From the NCBI RefSeq assembly GCF_035222485.1, contig NW_026946672.1:1715189-1779188 (forward strand): DNA of 64,000 bases, written 5' to 3'. The stretch comes from Podospora pseudoanserina (taxonomy: Eukaryota > Ascomycota > Sordariomycetes > Sordariales > Podosporaceae). Below, piece by piece: positions 9,910-21,700 of the stretch. Positions within the stretch are counted from its first letter, which is position 1, and every line of letters starts with the position of its first letter. A program made the translations under genes and the position numbers. Below the pieces are notes generated by a model, which saw nothing but the letters and a program-made list of their open reading frames with translations, made no database searches and had not been told where the DNA came from.

Positions 9910-12072
9910 GTCGGCTCCTGCTGGGTTTCCTCTTGGTCTTTTTTCACTCAACAAACTGCGGTGCATTTGCAATGGCGTTCTGGGCGTCTTGGAAGACGGA
10001 AAAGGGAGAGAGGATGAAGCTTGTGGGCTTTGATTGACATCGCAGGGGTAGGAGATGAGACTTCTTCTTTTCTTTTTCGCTGGCTGGCGTCATCGGGCTT
10101 CTATGTCTTTTTACAGGCAGGCTGGGGATGATCTCTTTTTCGTCTTTTTACGCGGAGAGGGGCTTTCAATATCTGGGCGAGCTCTAAAGATTCTGCTTCT
10201 CGATTTTAGCGAAATGTGCGTGCCCTTTTTAATGGAATCGGGCCAGGATTTTGCTTTTTAAATTGAGTTCTTTTGCTATCTGCCTTTGTTTCTGGGAATG
10301 GGGTCGAGGCATCGCGATGGTGGCAAGTGTGATTGTTGGTCTTGTAACTGTACATGTATCTCTCTGAATAGAGAAACTGGTGATGCACTCTGCCATGACA
10401 TAATTTGGCATTCCTCTAGCAATCTCGTGATCACGTTCAGAGGCAATGAATGGCAATGGGGTAAGGAGGCGGTTTGGGATTGGTCAAGCAGGAAGTCTTC
10501 GTCACAGTTGTGGTGGACGGGTGCGAGACCCGAATTACGAATTGTCTAGACTTTCTTCATCGCACTGGCGCGTAACTCATGGTGCTGGTTAGGCATGTGA
10601 TGGGGTATTTTGGGGCTTGTAGTCAGTGATCGGAGATTTTTACATCTGGTGACGGTGTGTGAGATGGTGATATCTGGATGCAAGGTACGCGCGTTGCCGG
10701 CTATAGGGCTCATGACATCGGGAGAATTTTGTAGCCAAGGTCAAGCATGGGAGGTGTGGAAAAGACACCTGCTCAATTACACCGAGCTGGATCAAGGTAA
10801 AAAAGCTGCTTGGTGAGTGGTCAATGGAGGCTGAGTTGGAAGAACCACATGACCTCCAACAAAATTGGAATTGATGGAAAACGTGACCCAAGTTTTACAC
10901 GGCACGGACATCCTGTGGACGAGCCAGTGACTCGTTTCTGATGACTACATTTGAATATGATTTGTCGATTTGCGGAGCTTTGATGTTTGATACCGGATGT
11001 CACAATTGATTGTTGAGTCGAGTCTCTGTTCAAAGGCAGACAAAGATAATGGCTTCGATCGAGGAGAAAGAGACCCTTTATGCAGACATGCAAGACTGAC
11101 TTGGAGGCTGAAGCGTTATCAATGCAATGTTACACCTTGGGGTAACCAACGCCCGGCCGACACCGAATTGAACACACACCGGGGCGGATAAGGGCAAGCC
11201 GAGTTGTTGTTTCTCATCCAATTGATAGCTCCCGATCTGGAATTTGGGAATTGGACTTTTCGTGACTTGACTCCTACTTTTCGTACACACCTTCACAAGC
11301 TCACACGCTCACACACACCGCCACAAGAGGAGGAGAAGCGGGAAACAAGGATCGCGCTTCTTTGGCACATTGCCGAGGTCATCCGCCCTTGACCTACAGA
11401 GGAAAGTGTTGACGGCACGAAACGTTCAAAGAGCCACCTCGATGGGCTCGAGATCGAGGGGATCGAGTTGGTTTTATTCTCTCTAGACAGAGCTAGGCAG
11501 GTGTAAGAGCTGCCTTGTCCTGCCTTGTCCCTGATCGTGACTCTGATAGGCTCCCTCAAGGTTCCTCAGTGGACATCCGTTGCGTTCGTTTGCCGCGCAC
11601 CCCCTCCTTCGCTCACCCCGCAGCCAGGGGACGCCCAGGCCACGGTGGCTAGCTCGCCCGGGCGTTTTTTCCATCAGCCTTTGAGGTGCAACCAAAAAAG
11701 CAGACGACCCGGGAATTTATTTTGAATGGGGCCCTTCTAGCCCCAAAAGCAGGTTCCATCCCGACTTTCCCTTGAACCCCGACTCCTCCTTCACCCACCG
11801 CAAACCGCTTCAAGCCGCCGCGACGCGCGCAAACGCCCTCTCTGCTCGGGGCATTCTGGGGCCGACCAGCAACGAATACCTGGCGATTGAAACAATTCTA
11901 TAGGGCGAACCCAAGTCACCAACACATCGCATACCCAGAAAACGACAGAGACCCGAACCGACAGCCCGAAAAGCAAGTGACGTGTGTTGCGTCGTGCCTG
12001 CCGATTCCCGCAGCCGGGGCCGACCGACTGCACCACACAGAAGGAAACCCGCCTTTGCTTGCTTGCCCCGTC
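9910..12072. other. Intergenic region, about 2.2 kb
   Basis: No gene recognised on either strand; all open frames are short and lack family motifs. It contains the YEATS gene 3' flank and the upstream region of the Zn2Cys6 factor. An ATG at 11887 is in frame with that factor, 62 codons upstream of the start I prefer. Long leaders are common for fungal regulators, so part of this stretch may be transcribed. Confidence 0.55.
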
Positions 12073-15000
12073 ATGGCGCAATTTGCCGCCTCGGCCGCAC
12101 AGCTGTCAATGTCGCCAATTTCACCCGCCGCCGCCCTGTCATCTTCGGGTGCCGCAGGAGGCTCCGCTTCTGGACCTCCGCCACTGAGTGGCTCCGCCGG
12201 GGCCGGGTCCGGTGTTGGTGGGGCCGTTTCTCCCCCATTACGTCCGGGCCACCATAGGGAACAGTCGCAGTCTTCTGTCGCCCAGGTACAGGGTGGTAGT
12301 GGACAACCTCAACAACACAAACGGGTGTACCAAGCTTGCATACCTTGCCGCCGTCGAAAAGTCCGTTGCGATTTGGGATCGGTCGATGATCCACACGAAC
12401 CGCCTTGCGTGCGGTGCCGCCGTGAGAGCAAAGAATGCTACTTTAGCGCGACGAGACGGAAGAGAAAGATTGATGATGGGTCTGTGGAGGAGGACCCGGA
12501 GCAGGATGAATATATCTTGAGGAATGGCAGGAAATCGCTCAGGACCACGGTCGAATCACCTGCGAGCAGCACGGCTGCGTATGATCGACGACTCTACAGC
12601 GAGGTCCCACTTACACCCGGAGGTAGCCGGGGGAGATCGATACCTCTCAAAAGGCCCAATGACTTGGCGTCGACGAGAGGGAGAGGGGGGAGTGTAGGCG
12701 GTGGTGGGGAGTTTGGGAACGGCGAGCCGAATACACCACTGGAGAACTTCGAGGCGAAGACCATGATGAGGAGGGAGGTGTATGGACCTCACGATGCGCT
12801 GGACTTGCTTTACAAGGCTGCTACGGATAAGTTAGTGTTTCAGTTGCTGTCGTCAGCATTGAGGTTTAGTAAACTGACATGCGAATAGCTCGTCGCACAA
12901 GATCGACGAGAACCCCGCTCCAAGCCGCCGAGCTACACAGTCACAGGCGCATTCGCATTCACACTCCCACTCCATCCATGCCCACAATCATGTCGATTCA
13001 CGCAAGTCGTCGAACACGATTACACCGGGCACATACCATCATACCCGTCACCCCTCGCGAGCAGATGGCCCCACCGTCGACCAGCAGATCGACCCGGAGC
13101 TTAGCAAGACCGAGCAGCTGCCGGATCTTGGCAAGGAAGAGGCCCTCAAGGCCTGGGCGAGATTCCGCTTCGTACGGGCAGGATGGTTTACCGCCCAGGA
13201 AGCAATTGATTACATTGAATAGTATGGACTACCCTGGTGTCTGTTTTTGGAGCGACCAATGCTGACAATGGCCCAGCTATTACAAGTACCTCTCACCACT
13301 TACACCCATATCACCGCCGACATTCCAGACGCCGTCTTCTCACTTGACGTTACTGACTGAGGAACCGATACTCACCGTGACCCTCTTGACCATCGCCTCC
13401 AGATACCGCAAGATGCCCGGCACCGGCGGCCACTGTCGTTCACACGCCATCCACGAACAGTTGTGGACCTACCTCCGCGGCATGATCGAAAGAGTCGTCT
13501 GGGGTCAGGAGGCGTTTGGTGGTGGCTTCTGTGGCTCAGGGGCAGATGATATGCAGAACTCGAGCACGGCTCCATGGAGGGGGTTGCGGAGAGGCAGTCT
13601 ACGAACTCTGGGCACGATTGAGTCACTGATGATATTGACAGAATGGCACCCTCGCGCCCTCCACTTCCCGCCAAACGAAGCCACTGACGAGCTACTCCTT
13701 CCTGACTTTAGCTCCCAGAGCCCGGTGGATAGTGACAGCCACCGGCCTGGGGGGAGGATTGGGGGCCCCAGAATTGAAAGCTGGCTTGAGCCGGCGTGGC
13801 GGAGTGATAGGATGTGCTGGATGCTGCTGAGCACAGGGATGGGCTTGGCGTATGAGTTGGGCGTGTTTGATGACATCGACGAGCTGCTCGCCACAGGGGC
13901 TATTGCTAGGCCAGAGTATGAAGAAGAAGCGTACCGGCTCCGAGCGAGCAGGATCAAGAGGCTGCTTCTAATTTACCTCAGCCAACTGGCCGGTAGGTTG
14001 GGCTGGACGAACATGGTACCTGACGAGCTGCGGAGGTCGGACGAGAAGTACACCTTCAAGAGGAGGCCCAATACTGTGGAGGGCAACACGCCCGGGACTA
14101 ACCAGTCGTCACTGTCCAACGTTTTCAACTACATACCTGATTTGGAGCTCGACGATCAAATCATCCACTGCTGGGCGGGCATCAGCAACGCGATGCACCT
14201 CGGCAACGAGAAATTGTTCAGGTCGAGGAAGCACACGACTGATATCATCCAGAGCGGGAGCTACATTTCTCTTCTCAAAGAGTTCCAGCCGCTGCTGAGG
14301 GACTGGTGGAATCATTTTGAACGATTCCGAATGCCCCCATACATCAGACACATACTCACGATTGAGTATGAGTACGTCCGCATCTATATCAACTCGCTCT
14401 CCCTTCAGGCTGTCGTCGAACGGTGCACTAACAACGCCGGCGGGGGGCCTAACGGGGGCAATGGTACCGCGACCGGAGGGGAGGGAGGCGGCAGTGTATC
14501 GGGGCAATCTGGACCGCAGCTGTCACCCCAGACACAGCACTACTACGGCAAGCTGCCTTTGGGCCAGCTAGGCGGTTTTGGTGTTGAGGACCAGGAGTAT
14601 GTGAGGGAGGTTGTTAATGGCAGCCGAAACCTGCTCCGGACCGTGGTCGAGGGGTTGCTGCCGGATGATTACCTGAAGCACGCGCCGGTGAGGACGTATT
14701 TCAGAATTATCTCTGGGGCTATGTTCTTGCTCAAGACCTTTGCGCTGGGGGCACCCAAATCGGATGTGGAGATTAGCATTGGGCTGATGGATCAGACTGT
14801 CAGCGCGTTGAGGAACTGTGTGGTGGATGATGTGCACTTGGGCATTAGGTTTGCGGATATGCTGGAGACGTTGACGGGGAGGTTGAGGAACAGGTTTATC
14901 CATGCGCCGCCTCCACCAGCACCGCCAGCGGGGTCGGCTACGGGACAGCAACAGCAGGATGGAATGGGGGGGATGGTGGGGCTTCATGGGGATGCTAATG

Positions 15001-15559
15001 GGCATCAACATGGGGGCGTGAATGGGCACGGGCTGCATCATCAGCACTCCCATCACAACAATAATGGGGTGGCGGATCCGTGGTTGAAGTTGAGGGAGGG
15101 GGCTGGTGCTGCTGGTATGTTTTCTTCTTGTTTTCCGCACCACAGCCAAATCTTGCTAACCTCTTGTGTCAAGAACGATCTGCAACCCCAGCCAACATAT
15201 CGGCCACACCATGGGATCTCACCACGGGCAATTTCCCTTACCCGACTGGCTCGGCATCCATGTTTGGACCCTCCACCCCAGCCGCAACCACAGGTCTGGA
15301 CAATACCAATGGCAACGGCAACTCTGCTCACAGCCACAACAACGGGCTGGACACCAACGCCTTTTTGGACGACTGGACCAACCCCGGAAACGAAATGTGG
15401 TACCTGCCCACCGGACCGGCCTTCTTCCAAAACATCGACAATAGCACCTCGGTGTCGATGACGGCTGAGGGTGTGAATGTGGGTGGGTTGGACCTGCTGG
15501 AGTACATGGCGATGGACAACCCCATGGACGGGTTTGGCATGGATGGGAGTGGTTTCTAG
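12073..15559 (+). CDS. Zn2Cys6 (Gal4-type) fungal transcription factor
   Basis: Exons 12073-12830, 12889-13221, 13277-15114 and 15174-15559, with introns of 58, 55 and 59 bp, give 1104 residues. A binuclear zinc cluster lies at about residues 89-118: [11 protein letters not shown], then [11 protein letters not shown] (spacing C2C6C12C2C6C), followed by the basic ATRRKRK. A Gly/Ser-rich region precedes it. A His/Ser-rich linker leads to the fungal regulatory middle region, which begins [31 protein letters not shown] (shown in part as [13 protein letters not shown] and [10 protein letters not shown]) and continues with [18 protein letters not shown] and [15 protein letters not shown]. The C-terminus is Gln/His/Gly-rich with a final acidic, hydrophobic segment likely to activate transcription. 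It resembles the Aro80/ARCA-like group known from filamentous fungi, but that link is from memory and the target pathway is not shown by the neighbours. An in-frame ATG at 11887 is an alternative start. Confidence 0.88.
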
Positions 15560-16418
15560 TTTTATGTTTTTTTTTTTTTTCATGTTTGTTAAGGGAAGCG
15601 TGGGTTTATGGGAAAAGCGAACCGAAAAAATGGGTTTGAGCGAAGGGGAACAGGGAGGCAAAAATTTGATATTATTTACAAAGCGGTTAGGGTGGTGGGT
15701 GGGTGGATGTTGTGTTGATGAATGGTTTGTCTTTTTCTGTTGTTCGTTTTTTTTCTTGGGCAGAACCTACGCCACGTATCTCATCTTAAAAGCTAGGTAC
15801 AGGATTTTTATTTATTTGTTATTTGCTGCCCAGTAGCTATCTAGTTAGCCTTTGCTGTTTTGGGGGGGATATGGACGGATATGGAAGAGAACAACATCTC
15901 GTGACGGGAGGAGGGAAAATTGAAAGATATTTTGAAAAAGATATGTTTTGTGAGAGTGGAATTAGGGGTGGTCGGTGTTATTGTTTTTTTCAAAGCCGTG
16001 GCAACCGTCTTTGTTTTCTTGGTTATTGTTAACACTTTGCTGTTGTCAAGATATATACCTATCAAGTGCGGTATGAATGATTTCGGGTTAGAGAATGAGA
16101 ACATGACAGATACCCCCTTGCCTCTCTCTCTCCAGATCTCCAAGGCTAGTCTGGAGATTTAGATGTTCTTTGCAGTAGTTGAGTTAGATTCTTCCTTTCA
16201 GTCCCCATACAATCCATGAGAGATTTCAGCCGTGCATTACCTTTTTTTTTTGTCTAGACGTGCATTACCCCCTGTCGCTCTTATTAACTATACCATCAAC
16301 TACATCATCAACCACACTTTCAACCACAACTAGCATTGGTTTGGGGTGCGGCTCACAGGCCTGAGGGTTTGAGTAAGGAAGTGGGGCTCTCGGAGGATTC
16401 GGGGGTTCAGGGGTCATG

Positions 16419-16427
16419 TATATAAAC
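16419..16427 (+). promoter_or_regulatory. Orphan TATA box
   Basis: TATATAAAC followed by pyrimidine-rich sequence resembles a fungal core promoter on the + strand, yet no gene follows. It lies inside the inverted-repeat island, so it may be a remnant element promoter or chance in AT-rich DNA. Confidence 0.3.
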
Positions 16428-16997
16428 GGTCTGCTTCTGACATTCTATTTTAGACAGGACATCGACTTTTATTTCTTCATATTTTGCGCTTTGCACGCGT
16501 GCAGGCAATTCTGGCCCTCTGATCAGGCCGATCAGGTGCTTATTATGTGGTCTGCGAGCCCATAGAGTCTTTTCTTTGTCCTACGTGGAGTGCGGCCTGC
16601 GAGCGAGCCACTGTCACGCAGGTGTGTTCATTCAGAGACCCTGTTGAGGGTATATTTGTGGTGTTGTGGTTGGTTTGTGTGTTTTCTCATCATTTCAGCA
16701 TAGCTTTATAATTTTTTTTCCCCTGTATAATTTACAGTGTAAATCAGTACTTAAGCGTGTTAAAATCCTTCTATTCCGTAGTATCAATATTATTACTTAT
16801 GTATAAATACAAGCCCAAATGCCTATTATAATTAATCATAACGGCTTTCATTAATGGCTCAGCTTCGATCAACAGCTTCAATTTATAGCTTCGATTTATA
16901 ACTTTGATTAACAGCTTCGATTACAAATGAAGTTACAATTGTTTTAAATTAACGGTTTTAATTACAAATAAAAGCTTTAAGTTAACAGCTTCAAATT

Positions 16998-17090
16998 GAC
17001 GGCTTTGAATTGACGGCTTTGAATTGACGGCTTTGAATTGACGGCTTTGAATTGACGGCTTTGAATTGACGGCTTTGAATTGACGGCTTT
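16998..17090. repeat. 14-bp tandem repeat (minisatellite), about 6.6 copies
   Basis: The unit GACGGCTTTGAATT starts at 16998, 17012, 17026, 17040, 17054, 17068 and 17082, with perfect copies up to a truncated last one. Degenerate relatives (AACAGCTTCGATT and similar) extend upstream to about 16855, so the array was probably longer and has decayed. The repeat has no spacer structure and is not a CRISPR array. Confidence 0.93.
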
Positions 17091-17827
17091 AACTGTGAGG
17101 GCTTTAATTCCGAGACTGGTAATAGTTATGTAGTTAATGAGAAGCTATATATAACCCTAACTCCTGTAGGGGGTAATGCACGGCCAGAATTGCTCCAATA
17201 TATCGTTGACTGATACTGTGACGCCTGGATAAATGTTGCTACCATCCTAAATATGGTGAGGTTTATGATCCAATTCTGCTGCTGAATTATATCTTTTATC
17301 TCCCATCATTGTCAGAGAACCAAAAAGCAGGAGTCATGTCATAACACACTAGAGCTCACATTCAGTACCGGATCATGTCCATAACACCACACTATTCTCT
17401 CACCACCTCGCACAAACAAAAAGACTTAATTAATGCAATACATTACATCCCCTTCATACCTACCCTACGCTAGAGCACTGCTGCTCTAACACAGAAAAAA
17501 AGACCAACCCCCCCCTTCCATCCCCTTCCCATGATACCTCCCATCTTCTCATCTAAAACGCCCCTTTTATTCTCTCTTTCGCTGCAAATGTAAATGCTAG
17601 TCTCCTAAGCAAAGAATCCTCCATCCACCACACAAAACAAAACAAAAGCTTCCCCCCTCCCCACCCATCCCACCACCCTCTTAGCCAATTTACCCCCGCC
17701 AAGTCCCCTCCTCCAAAGCAGCAAATGTATGTTATGTATGTGACGCCGCATCTCACTCCCATATTCATGTCTGTGCATAATAGGTACAATTTTACTCCAT
17801 CACCAAACCCCACTCTATCACTATCCA

Positions 17828-18589
17828 TCATCCCCATTCCCATTTATCCTCTGCCCCAACCAAGCCCAAGCCCCTAGAAGTGAACAATTCCCCACTTACT
17901 CTCCCTTCCCATTCCTTCGCCCTTGTCTTTATTCTTTTCTTTCTCGTCGCCATCCTCCTCTCTTTTTCTTTTTCTTTTCCTTTCGGGGATGAACTCTGGT
18001 TCCACTGCGAGAATCCGACGTCATTCCTCAACAGAGACGGGTTCCTCCCCATAACATGACCAGAAAGACGCGCAAACTTGGGTATCATAACCTCCAAAGG
18101 GTCAATCTCCCGCCTAGGCCGAGGCGGCTTGGTACCTGCAGATGAAGTGTAAGGAAGTTCCGGAAGCCCCGGTAATGTGATTTTCAAAAGTCCAAGTTCT
18201 GTAAGCGAAGGCAGTTTGACACCCCTAAGAGATGCGCCAGGAGTGGGAAGTTGTGAAAGTCTGGGGAATGTATTTCTTGAATGGCCAGGCTGCCGATCAA
18301 GCGGAGGCAGCTTGATACGTCCAAGTGTACTTATATGAGCAGAACAACCCTGTGGCCGTTTAAGCAATGTAGAGGAGGCTGAGAGATTCTTGACTGTTAC
18401 ACGACGTAAGGCTCCATAGTTTGACTTCGCCGACTGGGGCTTTATACCTGCAAATGAAAAGGTCGGGATGGGAAGTCGTGTAGGGTTGGGCGATGCGATA
18501 ACCGGAGGCGTCTTGATTTGTACAGGTTGTTTAACACTGGTGGTGGTGACCGACTCTTCTTCATGGTCAAAATTCACCCGGTCCGACAT
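17828..18589 (-). CDS. Hypothetical small basic protein with degenerate internal repeats
   Basis: A single 253-codon frame with a genuine ATG at 18589. No known family. The protein is Pro/Leu/Lys/Arg-rich, with recurring motifs such as QIKTPPV, RIKLPPL, GVKLPSL and GTKPPRP spread over residues 25-150, matched at DNA level by degenerate copies of a GGAGGCAGCTTGATAC-like sequence at about 18119, 18204, 18301 and 18505. A Lys/Arg/Glu-rich stretch (about 200-228) could be a nuclear signal or simply low complexity. It lies on the same strand only 168 bp beyond the UBP12 stop, so it may instead be part of that transcript's 3' region. I rate it as possible rather than proven. Confidence 0.4.
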   Translation of the reverse strand: MSDRVNFDHEEESVTTTSVKQPVQIKTPPVIASPNPTRLPIPTFSFAGIKPQSAKSNYGALRRVTVKNLSASSTLLKRPQGCSAHISTLGRIKLPPLDRQPGHSRNTFPRLSQLPTPGASLRGVKLPSLTELGLLKITLPGLPELPYTSSAGTKPPRPRREIDPLEVMIPKFARLSGHVMGRNPSLLRNDVGFSQWNQSSSPKGKEKEKERRMATRKKRIKTRAKEWEGRVSGELFTSRGLGLVGAEDKWEWG

Positions 18590-18757
18590 TTCCTAAGTGC
18601 TTTGCGTGTTTCCGTCTACCCAGTCCAAAAGATTATCCAGACCCTCCTTGACATCGGTACCCGGATGCGCTTCGGGTGGGTTACCAGAAGGCTTGTACGG
18701 CCGAGGGGTATACTAGGCCAGCTCTGGCTCTACACCTCCTGACGACCGAGCTGAATC

Positions 18758-21700
18758 CTAAGCACTCGGTTTTTGCACCTGAGCCTGTTGGTCCTCGCCT
18801 CCGTCACCAACCCGTATCTCAGCAACCTTGTCGCTGGCATGATCATCGGCAATATCGGCAGGTACGGTGTGAATCTGCTGCTGTGCCCATTTGTCCTCGG
18901 CTATCTGATCAAACAGGTTCTGTGCTTCGGCGGGAGGCGCTGGGATCTCTTCTTCGGGAAATGTCGGCTCATGCTCAACAAATTCCAGTGATGGACCACT
19001 CATGAAGACTTCATCCATCTCGTCCCCGGCCGCAAAGCCGTCGTCGTTGGACGAGTTGTCGTTCTGCGCAATATCGCTAGCAATGTCCCCGTCAGACGCC
19101 ACCGAGCCAGGCTTGATGTTCTGGAAATTCCAGTTCGAACCAATAACCGAAGTCATGCCGGCCATACCGCCATTGTCGTAGTCGGGAAGGCCGATGCCCT
19201 CATCCTCATCACCCTCAATGCTGTTGTGCAACGTGGATTGATCCCACAGCGCAGCGCCCATCTCGGTATCCTCGTCACCATTCCCCACGCTTGCCTGATA
19301 GGATGGCAGTTCAGGGTCAGCAGGGACAAGGGCCTGTCCCGCGCGGTCAGAGTCGTCGCTAACCAAACCACGTTTTCCTCGAGGGAGAGTTAGACCTGCT
19401 CCGGTCGAAGCGCTCGGCGATCCACGAAGGGAGGAGCTTAGGCCGAGACGCTGCCCTTCCCCCGAGTCGGACATGTCTTGATCGGCGGAGGCAATCTGGC
19501 TGTCATACTTGTCGAAGATCTCCTGAAACCTGGGTCCGCCCAGCGGTGTTTCAGAGCGTCTTCTGTAGAAGAGAAGGTACGCAGCAGCACTGACAACCTT
19601 TTGAGAATCGCTGCACTTACTCACACCCGTGTCTACTAAATATTAGCGCCATGTTCGATGCCGCGAGCCTGTGACAGGAAAACATACCGTTATACTCATA
19701 CCAGGAGCCATCGTTGAAGTTCTTGGCTTTGGCAGTATAATGACCACCACCCAAACCACCCCAGTGGTCATCAACGGCAATGAGGTCGTAAATCTCTTGT
19801 TTCCCGTCCTCCTTGTCGATGACCCGAGAAGTCAGATCGAGTCCTTCCACTGGAAAGTCAACCAGAATGTCGAGCTTTTCCCTGCGGTATCCAACAGAAC
19901 TGAAACGCTTGAGGTGGACGACTAGAATGTCTGGTGTCTTCCAAAGATCGAACTTCTTGCTAGCCCGTCGATGCTCTTTGCAGCGTGGGCAGTACCACGT
20001 ATCCTGCTCTGACAGGATTTCCTCCTTCTCAAACTCGTTCAGGCAATCCTCAAGTGTAATGCCATGCTTCGCACGCAGAGCTCTTTGCTTCTTCTTGGCT
20101 TCAAGGGCAGGGTCCACCAGAGTGTCTACATTCTCAAAGGTCTTGCAGCCGCGCACTGACTCTCCTGGCTGGCCGTCAAAGAGAGCCTCCCAGGCCTCCT
20201 CGTTCCAGTCCACGATGATACCTTCACCTAGACGGACCAGGGGACCTTCAATGGGACCGGTATCACGCCGGCTTGCGTGTTGCTTCTGCATGCGGCCCTT
20301 CTGTTGCTTTTCGAACCGCTTCTTGGCCTTCTTGCCATACATCTGCTGTTGGCGAGCCTTCATCTTCTTCTTACCACCGCGCGCGTTCACTTGGTGGGAT
20401 GGCGGTTCAATCGCTCGTGACTGGAGGTCCTGAGTGATGCAGGTCAGCACAACATTTCCATAGATCAGTCTGAACAAAACGAACCTTGACTTGATGAGGG
20501 AAATCCGAGTCATCATCGCTGGATTCCTCTGCCATGCGAGTGACCTCGTTCACTTCGTCGCTGCCGCTAGCATCAGAGTTGGCCCAAGCTCCGGGGCTCT
20601 GCATCTCGACATCCGACATTATCGGCTTTGGCTGCCTGGTGCTGAGTCTCGGGTACGCATTCCCCTCGGTCACAGACTGCCACCCAGTAGGTATGGTGAT
20701 AGTGCCTTCCGAGAAGAAGCTGAGATCAAACAGGTTCTGGAACTGCGGCGCGAGGAACTCTTCGGGGTCTATCCACTTGGGCCGCTGCGACTTGAACGCC
20801 TTCAGCGCCTGTGAGGATCTGTCATACTTGGTTAGTCGCCGCATTCACTCGTCATGAATCACAAAAGCTTACTGTTCAGCCCCGCTGGACGCTGCTGGCT
20901 TGGGCGCATCGTTTGCATCAGCCATGGTGACGTCGACAATGTCTTCTTCACCTTCAACCGACTTCGCTACTATCTTGGAGTCGCCTGAAGAATCAACATC
21001 CGAGGCCACATTGGCCATCTCCGGATCAATATTATCACCTGCGTCGGTTTCCTCCACCGCAGCAAGTTCAGGATGTGTGGTAAACGTCGCCACCTTCTCC
21101 AAGATTTTCCGCCGGATGATGTCTTCGCTGCATGCCTCCTCTGGGTTCAGCACAATAAAGTGCGGCGGCACCAGAACGCTCTTCTTGCGCTTGGCTTTGC
21201 CCTGTGAACACATGTGCAAGACAGGAACAACCATGCTTTGTACCATAGGATCCTCCAAGTCTTCCTCATCATTGTCAGCCAAAAGAGACTTGATCTTTTG
21301 CTTCTTTGGGTCTTTGGTCAAGGCCAGGTTTGAGGGGGGAGCCTCGAGCTCATGAACAACGACGATATCGTTGCTAGAGATGTCGTCAGAGACAGTCGCC
21401 ATGTCATCATAGTGTTTGAAAAATTTGCCCGAGAATTCCTCGGAAGCCATGAGACGGTCGACAGGTACCCCGACACGCTGCGAAATGAACTGCTTCAATC
21501 CCCTGATGCTGCTGTTCTTGTCGATATCAACGACAATGTTGACGGGTGCATCATTCAGCGGATAGAACCTGATCTCTCTGGACCACGAGTTTGCCATGGG
21601 GAGGGGAAGGGTCAGGTTGGTGAAAGGGTCGAACGTGATGCTGATCTTGTTGCATTCGGGGCACACAAGAGTAGACTTGTACAAGCCGGTGAACAGATCA

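Larger units (their letters stand above)
16229..17184. mobile_element. Possible decayed MITE-like or other repeat element
   Basis: The 13-mer GCCGTGCATTACC at 16229-16241 recurs inverted at 17172-17184, and the overlapping 15-mer CGTGCATTACCCCCT at 16259-16273 recurs inverted at 17168-17182. A second pair, GCAATTCTGGCC, lies at 16505-16516 and inverted at 17182-17193. The interior (16690-17160) is far more AT-rich than the window, rich in TA steps, and has no open frame. Inverted ends around a non-coding AT-rich core suggest a short terminal-inverted-repeat element, possibly RIP-mutated. No convincing target-site duplication is visible, so boundaries and class are uncertain. Confidence 0.35.
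15560..17827. other. Intergenic region with AT-rich island
   Basis: About 2.3 kb. It starts with a T-rich 3' flank of the transcription factor gene, then holds paired inverted repeats, an orphan TATA box (16419-16427), a strongly AT-rich core and a 14-bp tandem array, described separately. From about 17400 the sequence is pyrimidine-rich 3' flank of the minus-strand gene that ends at 17828. No credible reading frame is present. Confidence 0.6.

Noticed and set aside
10034-11886. Several 60-90 codon frames between the YEATS gene and the Zn2Cys6 factor
   Set aside because: Short, overlapping, no motifs, no promoter-like arrangement.
11887-12072. In-frame upstream ATG of the Zn2Cys6 factor as the true start
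   Set aside because: The 62 added residues are unlike regulated-factor N-termini and contain leader-like composition; the ATG at 12073 has an acceptable context and begins the Ala/Ser-rich region. Not excluded, only less likely.
16998-17090. CRISPR-like array
   Set aside because: Units are contiguous 14-mers without spacers, and the genome is eukaryotic.
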